Origin: Gymnogyps californianus
Lineage: Eukaryota > Chordata > Aves > Accipitriformes > Cathartidae
DNA length: 64,000 nt
Assembly: GCF_018139145.2 (NCBI RefSeq)
Contig: NC_059500.1
Coordinates: 52,632,663 to 52,696,662 of the forward strand
Direction: 5' to 3'
Shown here in pieces: positions 48,516-59,400 of this stretch (position 1 is the first letter of the stretch; each line of letters starts with the position of its first letter). The notes beneath the pieces are model-generated. The model saw only the letters and a program-made list of their open reading frames with translations. It searched no databases and was not told the DNA's origin. The translations under genes and the position numbers were made by a program.

Positions 48516-51245
48516 GTAAGTTTACCTTTTAGTTTTCTTACCAGGTGTGTAACTTTCTGATATATTGGCCATTTTATCATACTGTTCCATACTATATTTT
48601 TTGTACTACAGTTGTAACTGTCATTGCCTTGGGATATTTCCGTATTTATTAATCATTTCCAGAACACTGCAGAAATTTTAGTAGATTGACTGAAAGTTTC
48701 CAATAATTACAGGTATGTGGGTACATTTTTCTGCTGATGACACTCTATTAACATTTCTGCATTTAAATTTTTTTCCCACTTTGCATACGTTTGTGAAGAA
48801 AATATGTGCTTGCATATAAATATGTATGGAATTCACGCGTTTGACTTTTTAAAACTTATTTTTAGATGTGTAATAGTAATACATTAGGGGTTACATTCAG
48901 CTTGATGTTAAACATGATTTTCATCTCCACTCAAGTAATTTGAGTTTTTACTTTTGACAGTTGGCCTCAATTTGGCAGTGTATCTATATGAATTTGAAGC
49001 TCTGAACTGAGAGATTAAAGAAACATCAGTAGCTGTTTTCTACTAATCTTGCAATGAGATCAAACTTCAGTTATTCTTCTTTCACTGTCTATGACACAGA
49101 TGTAGGTTTGCTATTACACAAAGGATTTCGCTGTTCCTTACAACATACTAGATGATAACTGTGTATGATGCCTTAATTTATACATAGCAGCCTTTTACAG
49201 TGTAAATAAGTTCACAGGCGTCAAGATACTAAATCAAAACCAAAGAATCAAACCCACAAAGTTTATTTTAATGTTTAGACTCTGTTCCTAATACATTTTT
49301 GAAATGTATTAATAAAGTATAATTGGGGACTACTATAAAGATGCTGTGACCTTGTTGGGGGGGGGGGGTGCACTAGGGATAATTTCATTAAATGGAGTAT
49401 GTCTTCTAAAACTAATGGTTATCATGCTATCACCTGCATATAAATATTTAAATCCTGCTACCCTGTATGCTCTTCCCACCCTAAGTGTCTCCAGTCAAAT
49501 ACCTCTGAAGTTGCATGTAGAGAGCTGGCTTCAAGTTTTGGAAAGAGAATTCTCTGTTCAGCAGTAAAAAAAACAGTCCAGGGTTAACCTCAGCTTTGGA
49601 TTCCAAATAGATACACATTTATAGAATGTTCTTTAGGGCTGTAATCATACAGCAGCATAATACACGGTCTATTGCTTGCAGATACTATGTCTCCTGAAGG
49701 TTTCTATTAGTGCCTACTGTCTCAGCCAATCTAATTGATTAGCAACCAGTGAACCTCTGTTTGTATCTGTCTGTCACTTCAAAAACTGGTCATTAGAGAT
49801 GTGCTAAAAGTGAAATACTCCTTTCTTCTGATTGTTTTGGAGTGTTAAAGGTAAAACTTCTCCCATACTACAAAACAAATCCAAACAATGGTATATAAAG
49901 CAGATGTGTAACTGCTTCTGGAAATATTGATTACATTTATGGAACCATAATAACAATCTTCAGTTCTATTACCAAAAAATTTATAGGCATATTCCACAAA
50001 TAAGCAGGTAAAATTTGTTCATCAGTAGTGCGAAGATATTGTCATTCACTGAAAATGGGGGACACATTTTCCATCTGTTATTTACTACTGGTACTAGAAC
50101 TGTTCAGGCAAATGTCCATATGTATTTATTTATTTTTCTATTTTCAGCTATAAGCTGTAAATTGTTAAACTGCACTGATTTGGCAAATTACCTCTGAGAA
50201 ATTATGACTGCAGTTTTACCAGTCTATGGTCCTCTGTGAACTTTTCATTTCTGTAAAAAAAGTAATACATAATTGGATACTATTTTTCTGGAGTATGCAA
50301 CCTGGATGCAAGCTAACAGCTAGAGTTTGATAGCTTTACTGTCTGTAGTAACTAGACAAGACAGTAGAGATATTTAGCATAGTGCTTTGAGAAAACAGTG
50401 AAATTTAATTTCTGAGTTAACTCTGTTAAAGGGAATTACTGTGGCTACAGGAGTTGGACGTGGTAAAAATATGCAATAAAAAGTAGCAAAAAAAATTTTC
50501 ATGGATACAGAAAATTTTACAAGTATATTTCTAGAATATATTGGGGCATAAGTGCAACAGGTATGACAGGGAGAGAAGGATAGAGGACATCTATCTAATA
50601 TATGAAAACACATGCAAAAAAATATTAAAAAGGGGAAGATGATGTTGACGGATGCGTAGTGGGAAGACAACGACTGGGAAATGACCATGTCTTTTGAAGT
50701 GCAAAGGGTAGTAACTCAAATAATGGTCAACTATGCTTAATTCCCTTTGTCCATAGAAGATTTTATGAACAGACTTGGACCACTAATCTCATGATTTACA
50801 GTACTACTTTTACATTTTAATTTCAATCATAGAGAAAGGATGACTGCAGTTTCTAAAAGAATCATTTTAACAGGAGAAGTCTTGCCCTCCTTCAAAACAG
50901 GCGCTGTGACAGATAGCGTGGATTAGTTGCATGGGTTGGTGTGAAGCGTATTTAACTGTCCTAAAGATTAGGAGTGCATGTTTGACTCTTTTATTATTTG
51001 TTGGTCAGTTTGTATAAAGGTTGTTGCCTCTGCAATTACTCTTCTTAAAATCTGAAAGCAAAGATACTGCATAGAAGGATTTTTGGATCATATATTATAA
51101 TACAGCCAAAAGGTCATTGCAGCTTAGTACTTAACAGTAATAGATGGGGAAAATACTGAAGAGTACCTTTTGTTGTCATCCTATGTAGCTGCAATATAAT
51201 ATCCAACACAATTGAGGCCGATTAACATACTGTGTGCAGAAGAGC

Positions 51246-51490
51246 TCACAGATTCACAGAACCAAGGGGTCACACCTCTGGAGATTGCCCCATCCCAGCC
51301 CTGCTCAGAGGCATGTCCAGCCAAGTTTCAGTATATCCAACAATGGAAACTCCACAACCTCTCTGGCAACGTGTTCCAGTCAAAATGATTTTTTCCTGAG
51401 TTATGGTTGAATTTCCTGTCTTTCTGGAGTTGATGTCTTGGCAAACGGAACTGACTTGGCCAATGACCAGTTCAGTGTTCTCTGTCATTG
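51246..51490 (-). mobile_element. CR1 LINE 3' fragment, older, antisense to PTPRD
   Basis: Reads cacagattcacagaaccaag, ctctggagattgccccatcc, then atccaacaatggaaactcca and acaacctctctggcaacgtg: a diverged reverse complement of a CR1 3' end. Many substitutions and small deletions mark it as older than the copy 0.8 kb downstream. Inactive. Confidence 0.88.
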
Positions 51491-52287
51491 CAGCAGTGAT
51501 ACCACCCTGCAGTCATAGTGAAGGGAGACAATTATTTTGAAGCAGATCTTTAATCTATTGGACTTAAATCTAAACAATCAAATTTAGGGATCCAAGTAAA
51601 TTAACTAAACATCACTTTCTTTTTGGTCATATTCTTGCCCTCAAGAAAATAAATTTTTTGCTGGTTCAAACGTGGAGTAGAATATACAACATAGTAAAAT
51701 TTATATCCAAAATCTCAAACAAAGGCAAACACTTACCTAGATATAGAGATGGTGCAGGCTAAATCTACCCTAGAGGCAATGCCTAACCATTATGAGGACT
51801 GTTTGAGTCACAGTTTATATCTCAAGGTGGTTATGATAAAGCACTATCCTGCTGCAACCTACAGCTTAGGCAAACCTACAGGAAATCCTTTCAACTCGCT
51901 TTTGAATGTGTGGTACATGTTCAATTACACAGGATTTAGATAGTTAGGAACCCAGTTAGTGAATGTTAAAGAGCTCTAGAAATTGTTCAGTGTATCTCAG
52001 AAACTGACAAACTAGAAAGAGAGCGCATGTCCCTTTCCTCCTGGTTTTTAAGAAATCACAAGTTCTCTAATTTCAGCCTTTCTTGATGAAGAGCAAAATG
52101 TTCCTCATTTTAGATCTTCTAGAGTCAGGTTTGTTTGTGGAGTGGGTTTCCATTTGTAGGGAAAATAAATGAAAGCCATCTTGACAGACTTAGTGTTGTT
52201 TGCTCTTATAAAGTGTAGCTTTTTGATTTGGTTCAGAAGACAGGAGCCTAAGCTTGAATTGTTTGAACATAGTGAACTTTGGCACTC

Positions 52288-52790
52288 TGAATCATAGAAT
52301 CATAGAATGGTTTGGGTTGGAAGGGACCTTTAAAGGTCATCCAGCCCCCTTGCAAGGAGCAATTAATGTTTCCGGGGATGGGGCATCTACCACCTCTCTG
52401 GGCAACCTGTTCCAGTGTTTCACCACCCTCATTGTAAAAAATTTCTTCCCTGTATCTAGTTTAAAACCATTACCCCTTGTCCTGTCGCTACAGGCCTTAC
52501 TAAAAAGTCTGTTCCCATCTTTCTTATAAGCCCCCTTTAAGTATTGAAAGGCCGCAATCAGGTCTCTCTGGAGCCTTCTCTTCTCCAGGCTGAACTCTCT
52601 CAGCCTTTCCTCACAGGAAAGGTGTTCCAGCCCTCTAATCATTTTTGTGGCCCTCCTCTGGACCTGCTCCAACAGGTCCTTGTCTTTCCTGTGCTGAGAA
52701 CTCTAGAGCTGGACACAGTACTCCACATGGGGTCTCACCAGCATGGAGTAGAGGGGCAGAATCACCTCCCTTGACCTGCTGGCCACCTGC
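52288..52790 (-). mobile_element. CR1 LINE 3' fragment, antisense to PTPRD
   Basis: Starts with two copies of the tail unit (aatcatagaatcatagaatgg), then tttgggttggaagggacct and ggcaacctgttccagtg. On the minus strand a broken frame gives [36 protein letters not shown] and [18 protein letters not shown], the C-terminal end of the CR1 protein. It ends near ttgacctgctggccacctgc. 5'-truncated and inactive. Confidence 0.96.
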
Positions 52791-53328
52791 CGAAGAAACA
52801 CACTTCTAAGGGAAAAAACAGATGTTAAAAAAAGCACAGAAATGAAAAGGGGGGAATCTTAAGTGATGATGAAGGGTTCTATAAATGCTTTTTCATAACA
52901 TGTGAGTAATCTGGTCATTGCAGATGCCAGGCTATTAAAAGCTTGTAGAACCCCTATTTATTATGATCAACAGACAGACAGAAAGATAGACAAACGCTGT
53001 ATTTACAGTGTGTGTATAGTAGAACCTGTTGGTGGGAGATAATTTATTATTTTCCCTGTTTATCTGATCTTTATAGATCATAGATCACTACAGATCTATA
53101 TAGATCATTCTAGACCTCACGTGTGTGGCATTCCTTCTAAATCTAAAAAGGTGTGTAATACTTCATTGAAGAAAGATTTACGCTTATGTTACTTTCCAGG
53201 GTACGGTTAAAAATTTCTTGCCATTTTATTACCTGGTTTTGTAAAATAGTTTTAAAAGTTTTCTTTTTTTTTTTAGTTTAGTACAAGTCATATGTATCTC
53301 ATGTATTTAACCTTGTTCTTCGCTTACC

Positions 53329-53424
53329 TTTCTCCCTCTTCCTCTCCCTTTCTCTCCTTCCCTTTCCCCTCTGCCCTCCACTTTCATCTTTCCTCTCCTC
53401 CCTCCTCTCATCTCTCTTCTCTCC
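53329..53424. repeat. Long polypyrimidine (CT) tract
   Basis: About 96 bases with only a few purines on the + strand, ending in ctctccag. It is either simple sequence or an unusually strong pyrimidine tract for the acceptor at 53424-53426 (see findings). Confidence 0.85.
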
Positions 53425-53765
53425 AGAATGTAAGAGGGAACTACATCTCAGTGAGATCTCATTCCTCAATGTAATGTTAACATTACGTTGATAGCTCAAA
53501 TTAAGCACCCATTCTCCATTATCTCACTGGCTAAAATTTGAGGTGGCACTACTTTGCAGATAATGTCTAAAAGACATGTTTTTTTCACCAGAAGAAAATT
53601 CACTTTGGACTTAACCTTGTGTTCTCCATTTATTCTATGATTCCCAAGCATTAAATATTTTGATGAACTGTCATTTCTTAATTTGGTTTAGTTATATATC
53701 TTTACTGTAAGTCAACATTTCTTACATCTCCTGTGGTCGTGCTTACCCTGTTTGCTGCTGGTCAA

Positions 53766-53813
53766 CTAACATTTCGTCTTTTCTCCCCTCTTTGCTGCAT
53801 TAAAATGGAGCAG
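53766..53813 (+). promoter_or_regulatory. Branch point, pyrimidine tract and UGC motifs of the juxtamembrane microexon
   Basis: A good branch-point word ctaac (53766-53770) is followed by atttcgtcttttctcccctc and tttgctgcat, then acceptor gagcag. Two TGC words at 53793-53798, about 16-21 nt before the exon, fit the SRRM4 neural microexon code. Regulatory function is inferred. Confidence 0.6.
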
Positions 53814-53825
53814 TAAACCTGACAG
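53814..53825 (+). CDS. PTPRD: PTPRD juxtamembrane microexon (12 nt, SKPD insert)
   Basis: TAAACCTGACAG lies between acceptor gagcag (ending 53813) and donor gtgaga (53826). Joined to AG from the TM exon it reads S-K-P-D, and its last AG makes Arg with the next exon. The result is YK-SKPD-RKRAES instead of YK-RKRAES. Twelve bases in phase 2 to 2 keep frame. As remembered, PTPRS carries the similar NKPDSK sequence at the same point, which supports a conserved LAR-family microexon (the juxtamembrane meD position). It lies only a few residues inside the membrane. Confidence 0.85.
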
Positions 53826-56314
53826 GTGAGAAGTAAAAAGTAATCACTCTTTATTTAATCCACAAAAGGAAAAAAAAAGAGAAAAAAAAGTTACTGTGAT
53901 AATGATTCAAGACAAAGCATCTGTCAGTCTAAGTGAATGTAGACAGTAATCTATCGATATGAAGGCAACTGAAAGATTTGTTATGTTGTTTACAGCACTG
54001 AAAAGTAACGTAACATATGCAGCCAAGTTTCACTGCTTTTTTTTATGTCTCCATGAGGTAAATTTTCAAGAGACAGCACAGCTATATAATGTACATATGG
54101 TTTTATTTGTGTTTTAATGAATTTAAAACAGTGGTTTTTGCTATAACCAAAGCTGTGGAAGGAATGCATGGTTGTGGTTGAAGTGTTAGCCGTTCTAAAT
54201 CTCCATTATCCTCCGTACACATAGACTCAGTGCTGATTTACAGTTCTACAAGTGAAAATGATATGGTGGTCTTGTTTGTCCTTTGTGGATTTTTTTCCAA
54301 CTGTCTTGAAACCATTGCATAATCTGAAAGAACTGTGACGTCTTATATAGTCTGGAAAGATACAAAAAATACAGAATGATCCTGAGAATAGTAATAAATA
54401 ATAAACTGTTCTGTTGTCCTATAAGTATTCAAAATACTCAAATATATGATTGGAAGAGATTTTAGTGCTTGTAGTAGATTAATATGAAGTTGTGCTGCCC
54501 AGTACTGACTTGCAAGTGGAAAAAAGGTAAATGAAGCTTGGCTCTGGACAGTTCCACTGATCCCTAGACTTCAGGAGAAGGAAATACAGATAAAAATACT
54601 TCTTGAAAGCTGCATCACACACCTTTACTTAAGAAGAAGGAACACTAGAGCAATGTGCTACTGTGGTAGGAGTTTGAGATAGTCAGAATCAAAAGTAAAC
54701 AAGGAATTTCAACTGAGTTTCTCCATAATAATTTTTTTTTAAAAAGAGTAAAAACAGAAGAATCAGACTTGAATCTTCATCACTTCACTAAAGAGAGGTT
54801 AATACATGTGTTAAGGTATTTACCAAAGAACAAATGGAACGTTTTTGCAGCAAAACACTTTTTACTTTTTCCCCCCATAAAAACATAGGACTAGCAACTT
54901 TCAAGTAATTCCTGCAACAATGTTGCTGTGTGGCTTCTTTGCATAGTCTTTGAAATCTTGCTGTATGCACCTTTCATGAATACCACCAGGTGTTCATCAT
55001 TTCAAGAACAGCAAGAAATCAATTGGAGCATTTTTAAGAGGGGAGCCCAGCGGAATAATAACAGATTTGGCATTGTCACATTGTGAGCCAATTAGAAAAA
55101 AGAAAGAAAAAAATAAAACAACAATAGTGGTATGTTAGAGCAAATATTGGACACCTGGAAAAGATTTTGCTATAGTAAACCTTAAAATCATCTCAGTTCT
55201 GTTTTTGCAAAGTAGCTCTTTGCCGCTGTTTGCGTCTTCATGTTATATTACATGAAGAATATCAACTAGTTTGCATTTTCATTCAGGAACCCACAGAGGA
55301 CTAGTGAAGAATGATTCCACTTCAAATTAAAGCATTAAATTTCCAGATTCCTGAATGAAAATGCAGAGTGGTAGATGTTCTTCATGTAACATAGTTCTCC
55401 ATGTTTTGCATCAGAAAATGATACTCTCAAATGATGGGAGTCCATTTTACCAGAACAGTCAGAGTCAGAACACGCGTCGACTCTGCTTCTCTCTAGAGAA
55501 AGGGAAGCATACACAAGTTTCTTTCTTTCTCCCTCCTGCTTTCTTTCCCTGCTTTCCTTCCCGCTTTCCTTCCTCCCTGCCCTGCCCTGCCCTGCTTCTT
55601 TTGGACAGAATGCCAGGAGTGCTATAATTGCAGTGAAAATCTTAATTTGATCAGAAACATTCATACAGAATCTGAGCCTTGAATACGTAGGTGTGATCAG
55701 ATGCATGAAGATAATATAGTGCAACTCTTACAGAGATGAGAGGCAGCAGAGCAGATTCTTACTTCCTAGGAAGTGAAAAGAATAGGTGTCTTCTGGGATA
55801 GGTGTCTTCTGTACTGTTCTCTGTCATATTGAAAGTACCCGAAGAATACAGGTTATTTTTTATAAGCAATGCAGAGCTGTGCATATAAGATACGAAGTAT
55901 ACAATTATAATAACTTGGTGTGTTCGTTTTTAATTACATGCTCAGGAGTTAGCTACTTTTTAATACAGGTATAGCTAGCTAGCCTTTAAAATAGAGATAG
56001 TGTGAATTTTTGTAATTTTCATGTTATCTCTTATAATAGTTAACTATTCAGATGCCTAGAATGATGAGGATCAGTCTAGGGCAGAATGCAGCTGTTTTCC
56101 CTCTGACATTACTATATTTAGATTCATTTTGCCATTGCAAATGGTAGCTGCCCTACCCACCATGCGTAATTATTTTACCTTTGCACTGGATCAAATACTC
56201 TTTCAGAAATAAGCATCTCACCTTTAGAATATAATGATTAAGCACTCAGGCACGTTTATTTGTCAAGCTAACACCTCAATCTTATGTTTACGTGTATTCA
56301 CCTTCTCCATGCAG
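53826..56314 (+). other. PTPRD: PTPRD intron after the juxtamembrane microexon (2.5 kb)
   Basis: AT-rich intron with a pyrimidine-rich repeat at 55518-55600. No transposon or gene recognised. It ends cttctccatgcag. Confidence 0.86.
55518..55600. repeat. CTTT / CCTT / CCCTG pyrimidine-rich low-complexity repeat
   Basis: Tandem ttctttctttct, ctttccttcc units and three to four copies of ccctg. Overlapping antiparallel open frames here are a product of this composition. Confidence 0.85.
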
Positions 56315-56427
56315 GAAGAGGGCTGAATCTGATTCTAGAAAGAGCAGCATACCCAACAGCAAGGAGGTCCCCTCTCACCATCCCACAGACCCAGTGGAGC
56401 TGCGACGCCTTAATTTTCAAACTCCAG
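56315..56427 (+). CDS. PTPRD: PTPRD exon: juxtamembrane cytoplasmic segment
   Basis: A 113-nt exon, phase 2 in and phase 1 out, from acceptor ctccatgcag to donor gtaaga (56428). It reads [19 protein letters not shown], then [16 protein letters not shown] and ends QTPG or QTPA depending on the next exon. The basic RKR at the start anchors the cytoplasmic face; RAES and RKSS are possible basophilic-kinase sites. This segment is the clearest marker of PTPRD as against PTPRF or PTPRS. Confidence 0.97.
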
Positions 56428-59400
56428 GTAAGAGACAATAATACCTCACTGAGAGCTCTGTGATCACAAACTGATTAGCGGTGCTGTTACAGAACAAAAA
56501 GATTGATTGTTTATAAAAATATATTTTCATTGCTTATGCGTTTTTGCTCAATGTATATCTTTGTTAGTTTTGGAAATAATTCTGTAATTTCTTTATTTAA
56601 AGAAAAATCCTGCATGAAACAAAATTAAAGTTCTGTAAAGAAGACCCCAAAGTCACATATGTTGTATGGATGTGGTTTATGTGCTAAAATTCCAAGTTAA
56701 ATCTAACAATGCTAGAAAAGATTATTGGGAAATGTACATCCCTCTATTTATTAACGATATTCTTACAGCTGCTTCTTTGTAAATAAGCTTCCCTCTCATC
56801 TACTGCATTATCAGGTAATCCATTAACATCACTGGACGTTTCACTACATTGCAAATGTACAATACAGAAAGGAAATACTAACTAGAGAAATGGTCTTGTC
56901 TTTTAAAATCAGGCTATATGTTAGGGTCAAGAAGGATATTAACATGTCAGTAGTTCTGAAGGTAGAAGCAACACACTCCCAAATATTTTATTTACTTATT
57001 TATTAAGCATTGTTTTCTTAAAGCTATTTGGTTTGATAGTCATGAAACACCAGGAGAGAAATACTTAAAACAGTATTGATTTTTTTACCACCTTTTTATG
57101 AGTCATTATTAAAAAAAAAAAAAAAAAAGAAGTAGCTTTATTTGGATCATGATGTATTCCAGTAGACTTGTTTTCTATTACAGTATGATTGCACGCAGTC
57201 CCGGTCTGATGCTAATTACTTACTAAATCTTCCTGACCCTTGTGTTTGTCAAATTTATCGCATTAAGTACAAAAAATAATGAATTCAAGCTCCTAAGGGC
57301 AGCAAATTAAGTACTTGAGATGTTGAGAGATTAGCTGCAGAAGCTGACATACTAAATATTACAAAAGGGTTAACTGAACTTGCAAATCTCATTTCTGGTC
57401 TTCTAAACAGTGGCTATATTAAGATAGTGTTGCCCCAGCAGGAGCGGATCTGCAGAGCAATGAATTTGGGGCTAAAGACCCAACACCCACACTGCATACA
57501 TATGGCAGAGGTAGAAAGGGACGAGTTTGGAGGCTTGAGTTTTACCCCAGCCTTGCTTTTTTAGTCTGTTCCAGTACACTGAATGCTCTTTAGCAGCTGG
57601 GGCAAATTAGATGTGTTTCAGGAGTGCATCTTCTAGTTTAGTTTCATCTGAATATGGGAATCTTGTTGATGTGCTCTGGGGCCTCTCTACAATATGAACC
57701 TAAGTGCAGTAAATGGAAATGATTGAAAGTTTTGATTCGCAATTGTGCTTCTGAGACTGCAATACTAATGTAGACTCATCCTTACTGAGCAAATGTTTCA
57801 TATGTTATCCAGCACTTTCATACAAAGTTTTAAACATTGTTACAGAGATAGAAGTATACCTACAAGTCTTTGAAACATGAAAAGAAAAATTACGGTTCTT
57901 ACAGTTCAGCTTATGCCTAAAACAAGTCATTATCTGTATACAGATATATACTGAGTAGAGTGGATGGCTTAATAACTAGGTATATAAGCATAATTTTCTG
58001 CTGTCAATGTATTTAAGTGTGGATTCTTGCCTATCCATTTAGTATTCATCATAAATTAAAATGTGGGCAGAAAAAAAATGCTGCCAAGTCTTAACAACTT
58101 TACATATAAAATTAATTTATTGTAATTAATTCTAAATTTACATTTAGAATGTAAAGTTATTAAGAAATGGCAGAAGTTGTGGCACTTGTAGACACCGTAA
58201 TTCTACCTCATTGATCTGAAAAGAACTGGAGGGGAGTGGAAGTGTACTTTTCCTTGCAGTGCTATAGTTTGTCTGGGAAGTTTGCAGTTTTCTGTGAAGC
58301 TAGTTGAGCAGAATATCTGCAATCCATTTCTATTATGAGGTCTTTTTCTTTGCTGTAAACCTTTTCACAAAATGGAGGATTAAAATTATTATTGAAAATA
58401 TAGTACAGAAATCAAATTACGATCTTTTTTCCTACTATTATACCACCAAAGACCCTTAGGCACAGGTCAGGCCATTATGTTACTCAGCATGCAACCAAAT
58501 ATCGAGGAGAAAATTCCTACCCCAGGAGGTTTGTCTTGCTGTGTAACACTTGCTACTTAACATATCCTTAATATGTAATCTTAGCCCCAGTGAAGTCAAG
58601 GTACAGTTCTTGTGCTAGTAAAAGCACAACCTCACTTAACTCACATTAACTTCAATTAGGGCTACCATTTCATTAAAATCCATCTAAATTTAACTTAGAT
58701 ATTTAGATCCTACTGGAATGTTTATCCAACTCCACACAGTAACACACCATTAAATAACATGCAAGACAAAGCTTTTCAAGACAAATGAGAGAAACTACAG
58801 AAAGGCTGTACATTCAGGATACCAGTTTTGTTGTTTTTGTTGTTCTTTCACTCTCAGATATGTGGTTTTTATTTTCTACCAGGTAGCAGAAAGAGGCAGT
58901 AGAGTACTGCTGGGGCGTAGCAGGCAGCTGAGACAAGGGATGGGGGCTGATGTGGTTATGTGTTGGATTTCTTTTACTGAGACATCTTCAGTCACCCTCA
59001 TATGATTGCCTTATCTACTCTGTAAGATGTTACCACTTCTGAACATTGCCTACAGATAAAATAAATGACAGTGGTGGATGTACTTTAATAATCAGTGTAT
59101 GCCAAGTCAGTACGACTGCATCAGGATAGATGATGTGACATCATTGTTATAATGATTGATTTATTTAGATTGTGAAAGCATCCACAGTTTGCTTGGAGCT
59201 TTCCAGGCACACTAGTTGCTTCCAGTGGGAGGGGAAAAAAAAAAGTTTATAATGAATCGATAATGTGAAGAAGTGTTAGAGAAGAAAATTTTGAATTACA
59301 TTGGCATATCCAGATTGCCAGTTTTCACTGGGAGAGGTGAATGAGACACTCCAATAAAATTCTGGGTTGTCATAAACTTTAGTACTTTAAAAGATTTATG

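Larger units (their letters stand above)
48516..53813 (+). other. PTPRD: PTPRD intron between TM exon and juxtamembrane microexon (5.3 kb)
   Basis: Holds two CR1 copies (51246-51490 and 52288-52790) and a long polypyrimidine tract (53329-53424), listed separately. Also a short G run near 49358-49368. The remainder, including 48516-51245, is AT-rich with nothing recognised. Confidence 0.86.

Noticed and set aside
52337..52672. 111-codon minus-strand open frame
   Set aside because: It is the CR1 protein C-terminal end with frame breaks, part of the repeat at 52288-52790.
53427..53500. A normal-length exon after the pyrimidine tract at 53424
   Set aside because: Entering in phase 2 gives A-ATG-TAA, an immediate stop. 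Only a 3-nt exon or a splice intermediate would be compatible, kept as a speculative finding.
55335..55724. 129-codon minus-strand and 90-codon plus-strand open frames
   Set aside because: They overlap a CTTT/CCCTG low-complexity tract that suppresses stop codons on both strands.
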